Origin: Microdochium bolleyi
Lineage: Eukaryota > Ascomycota > Sordariomycetes > Xylariales > Microdochiaceae
DNA length: 64,000 nucleotides
Assembly: GCA_001566295.1 (NCBI GenBank)
Contig: KQ964245.1
Coordinates: 625,524 to 689,523 of the forward strand
Reading direction: 5' to 3'
Of the stretch, positions 63,080-64,000 are shown in pieces. Positions within the stretch are counted from its first letter, which is position 1. Every line of letters starts with the position of its first letter. Made by a program: the position numbers and the translations under genes. The notes beneath the pieces were generated by a model. That model was not told where the DNA came from. It saw nothing but the letters and a program-made list of their open reading frames with translations, and ran no database searches.

Positions 63080-64000
63080 ACAACCCCAAACCGTGCCCAG
63101 CGAGCAGAAACCGGCCGCTGCTGCCGCAGTCGAGGACAAGATGGCTGTCGATGCCTCGACACCTCCCGCAGTGAATGGGTGAGTTCAAATCCTACCCCAA
63201 CACTGTCCAATCAATACATTCGTCGGCTGATGGCTTGGGCGAACAGGCACAGCACACATGAGACGGCTGGGTCCGCGCCTGAGGACGTCTCTCCCGAGAC
63301 AAACGGCGTTGCCTCCCTGTCGGTTGAAGAGTCCATAAAAGCGCGTAACGAGTCAGCCTTCAAGGCCAACGCCGACAACTCTGCCACATCAGCCGCCAGT
63401 GCCTCAGGCACAGATGTTGCTGCCGCCGCACCAGAAGACAGCGAGATGGCAGATGTAAATGGGACCTCTCAGCATAAAAAGGACGACGCCAAACCTGCAG
63501 ATTCCGACGTCAAGGGATCAGCAGAACCCACCAAGCCTGCCACATCTCCCAAAGTCGCGGACAAGAAGGAATCTGCTGAGGCCACCACGGGCGAGTCTAT
63601 GGACATCGATACATCGACCGACCGCCCCGATGTCACTTCGAGCGCGGACCATGCAGACAGTACACAGAACACTTCAGCGCTGAGTGATGTGCCTGTGGTC
63701 GATTCTCCAAAGTCAACAGCTCCAACAAAGGACAACGAGAGCAAAACCAGTGCACCAGGCACCCCGATAGAGTCTGAGCAAGTCAATGTTGACGTCAGCA
63801 TGAAGGACTCCTCGACGTCTCCTGTCACGAAGATTGCCCGCGAGCGCGAGGAGGACTCAGCCGATGAGCCCGCAGCGAAGCGAGCCAGGACTGAGGAGCC
63901 CAGCGAGATCACTGCCGACTCCCTCACCGTAGCTACGGGCACGCCGGGAGCCGGTAATCGAGTAGAGCCCGCGGATGACGGCGAGACAGACGCTCGCGAG
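63060..64000 (+). CDS. N-terminal part of an acidic, disordered nuclear-type protein (possible Bdf1-type)
   Basis: Cut off by the window end. Exon 1 (63060-63178) and exon 2 (from 63247) are separated by a 68 bp intron (donor GTGAGT, acceptor AACAG), joining as PAVNG-HSTHE. Two in-frame ATGs, at 63060 and 63069, are candidates; the second (MATEQPQ) has the better context. The 290 visible residues are Ala/Ser/Thr/Asp/Glu-rich and disordered with repeated short acidic motifs and a likely nuclear-localisation segment EDSADEPAAKRARTEE. The AKRARTEE-type segment after an acidic Ser/Thr-rich leader is reminiscent of fungal bromodomain protein Bdf1, but no bromodomain is visible in this window, so the name is only a guess. 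A short overlapping uORF precedes it. Confidence 0.6.

Noticed and set aside
1..64000. tRNA, rRNA or transposon-end search by eye
   Set aside because: I looked for T-arm-like GTTCRANTCC boxes, terminal repeats and integrase/reverse-transcriptase motifs and found none convincing; a dedicated search could still find short RNA genes.

Overview
This window is nuclear DNA from a filamentous ascomycete (Pezizomycotina, most likely a Sordariomycete). The evidence is single-copy eukaryotic housekeeping genes (GPI3, DBP6, SEC18, MGS1, KXD1), short introns of about 56-128 bp with GTRAGT-type donors and CTRAC branch sites, two copies of the fungus-specific HET incompatibility family, and roughly one gene per 3 kb on both strands with no operon structure. 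I see no tRNA, rRNA, CRISPR array or intact transposon.

Layout. 1-8 kb: a gene-poor start, then GPI3 (GPI-anchor synthesis) divergent from the ribosome-biogenesis helicase DBP6, then the remnant of a HET gene that has lost its HET core. 8-16.5 kb: accessory block with a secreted But2-like protein, a DUF924 protein, a PsiD-like pyruvoyl decarboxylase and an intact two-exon HET gene. 16.5-26 kb: SEC18/NSF, a two-exon unknown, a D-threonine-aldolase-like enzyme and a three-exon tautomerase. 26-38 kb: a 1954-residue ZNFX1/Hrr1-type helicase with CCCH, NFX1 and RZ zinc fingers, and a 1350-residue A-T-C NRPS-like enzyme ending 31 bp from the stop of a LENG1-like CIR_N protein. 39-44 kb: a calycin-like protein, a small acidic nuclear-type protein and the BORC/BLOC-1 subunit KXD1. 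43.9-50.3 kb: a gene-free stretch of about 6.4 kb. 50-64 kb: CTP-dependent diacylglycerol kinase, an AIG1-type GTPase ending in a CaaX box, a small cysteine-rich secreted protein, MGS1/WRNIP1, a Utp12-domain nucleolar protein, a 3 kb regulatory-looking interval, and the start of a disordered acidic protein cut by the window edge.

Functional themes. The genes do not form one pathway. Housekeeping functions (GPI anchoring, ribosome assembly with both the Dbp6-like and Utp12-domain proteins, membrane fusion, replication stress, lipid phosphorylation) alternate with accessory functions (self/non-self recognition, secreted proteins, PLP- and pyruvoyl-enzymes, an NRPS-like assembly protein). The least conventional items are the A-T-C NRPS-like enzyme with altered core motifs, the CaaX-terminated AIG1 GTPase, the core-deleted HET remnant, and a secreted protein whose intron is in frame and stop-free. 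Splice sites were assigned by eye from frame, consensus and family alignment knowledge; none has transcript support here.
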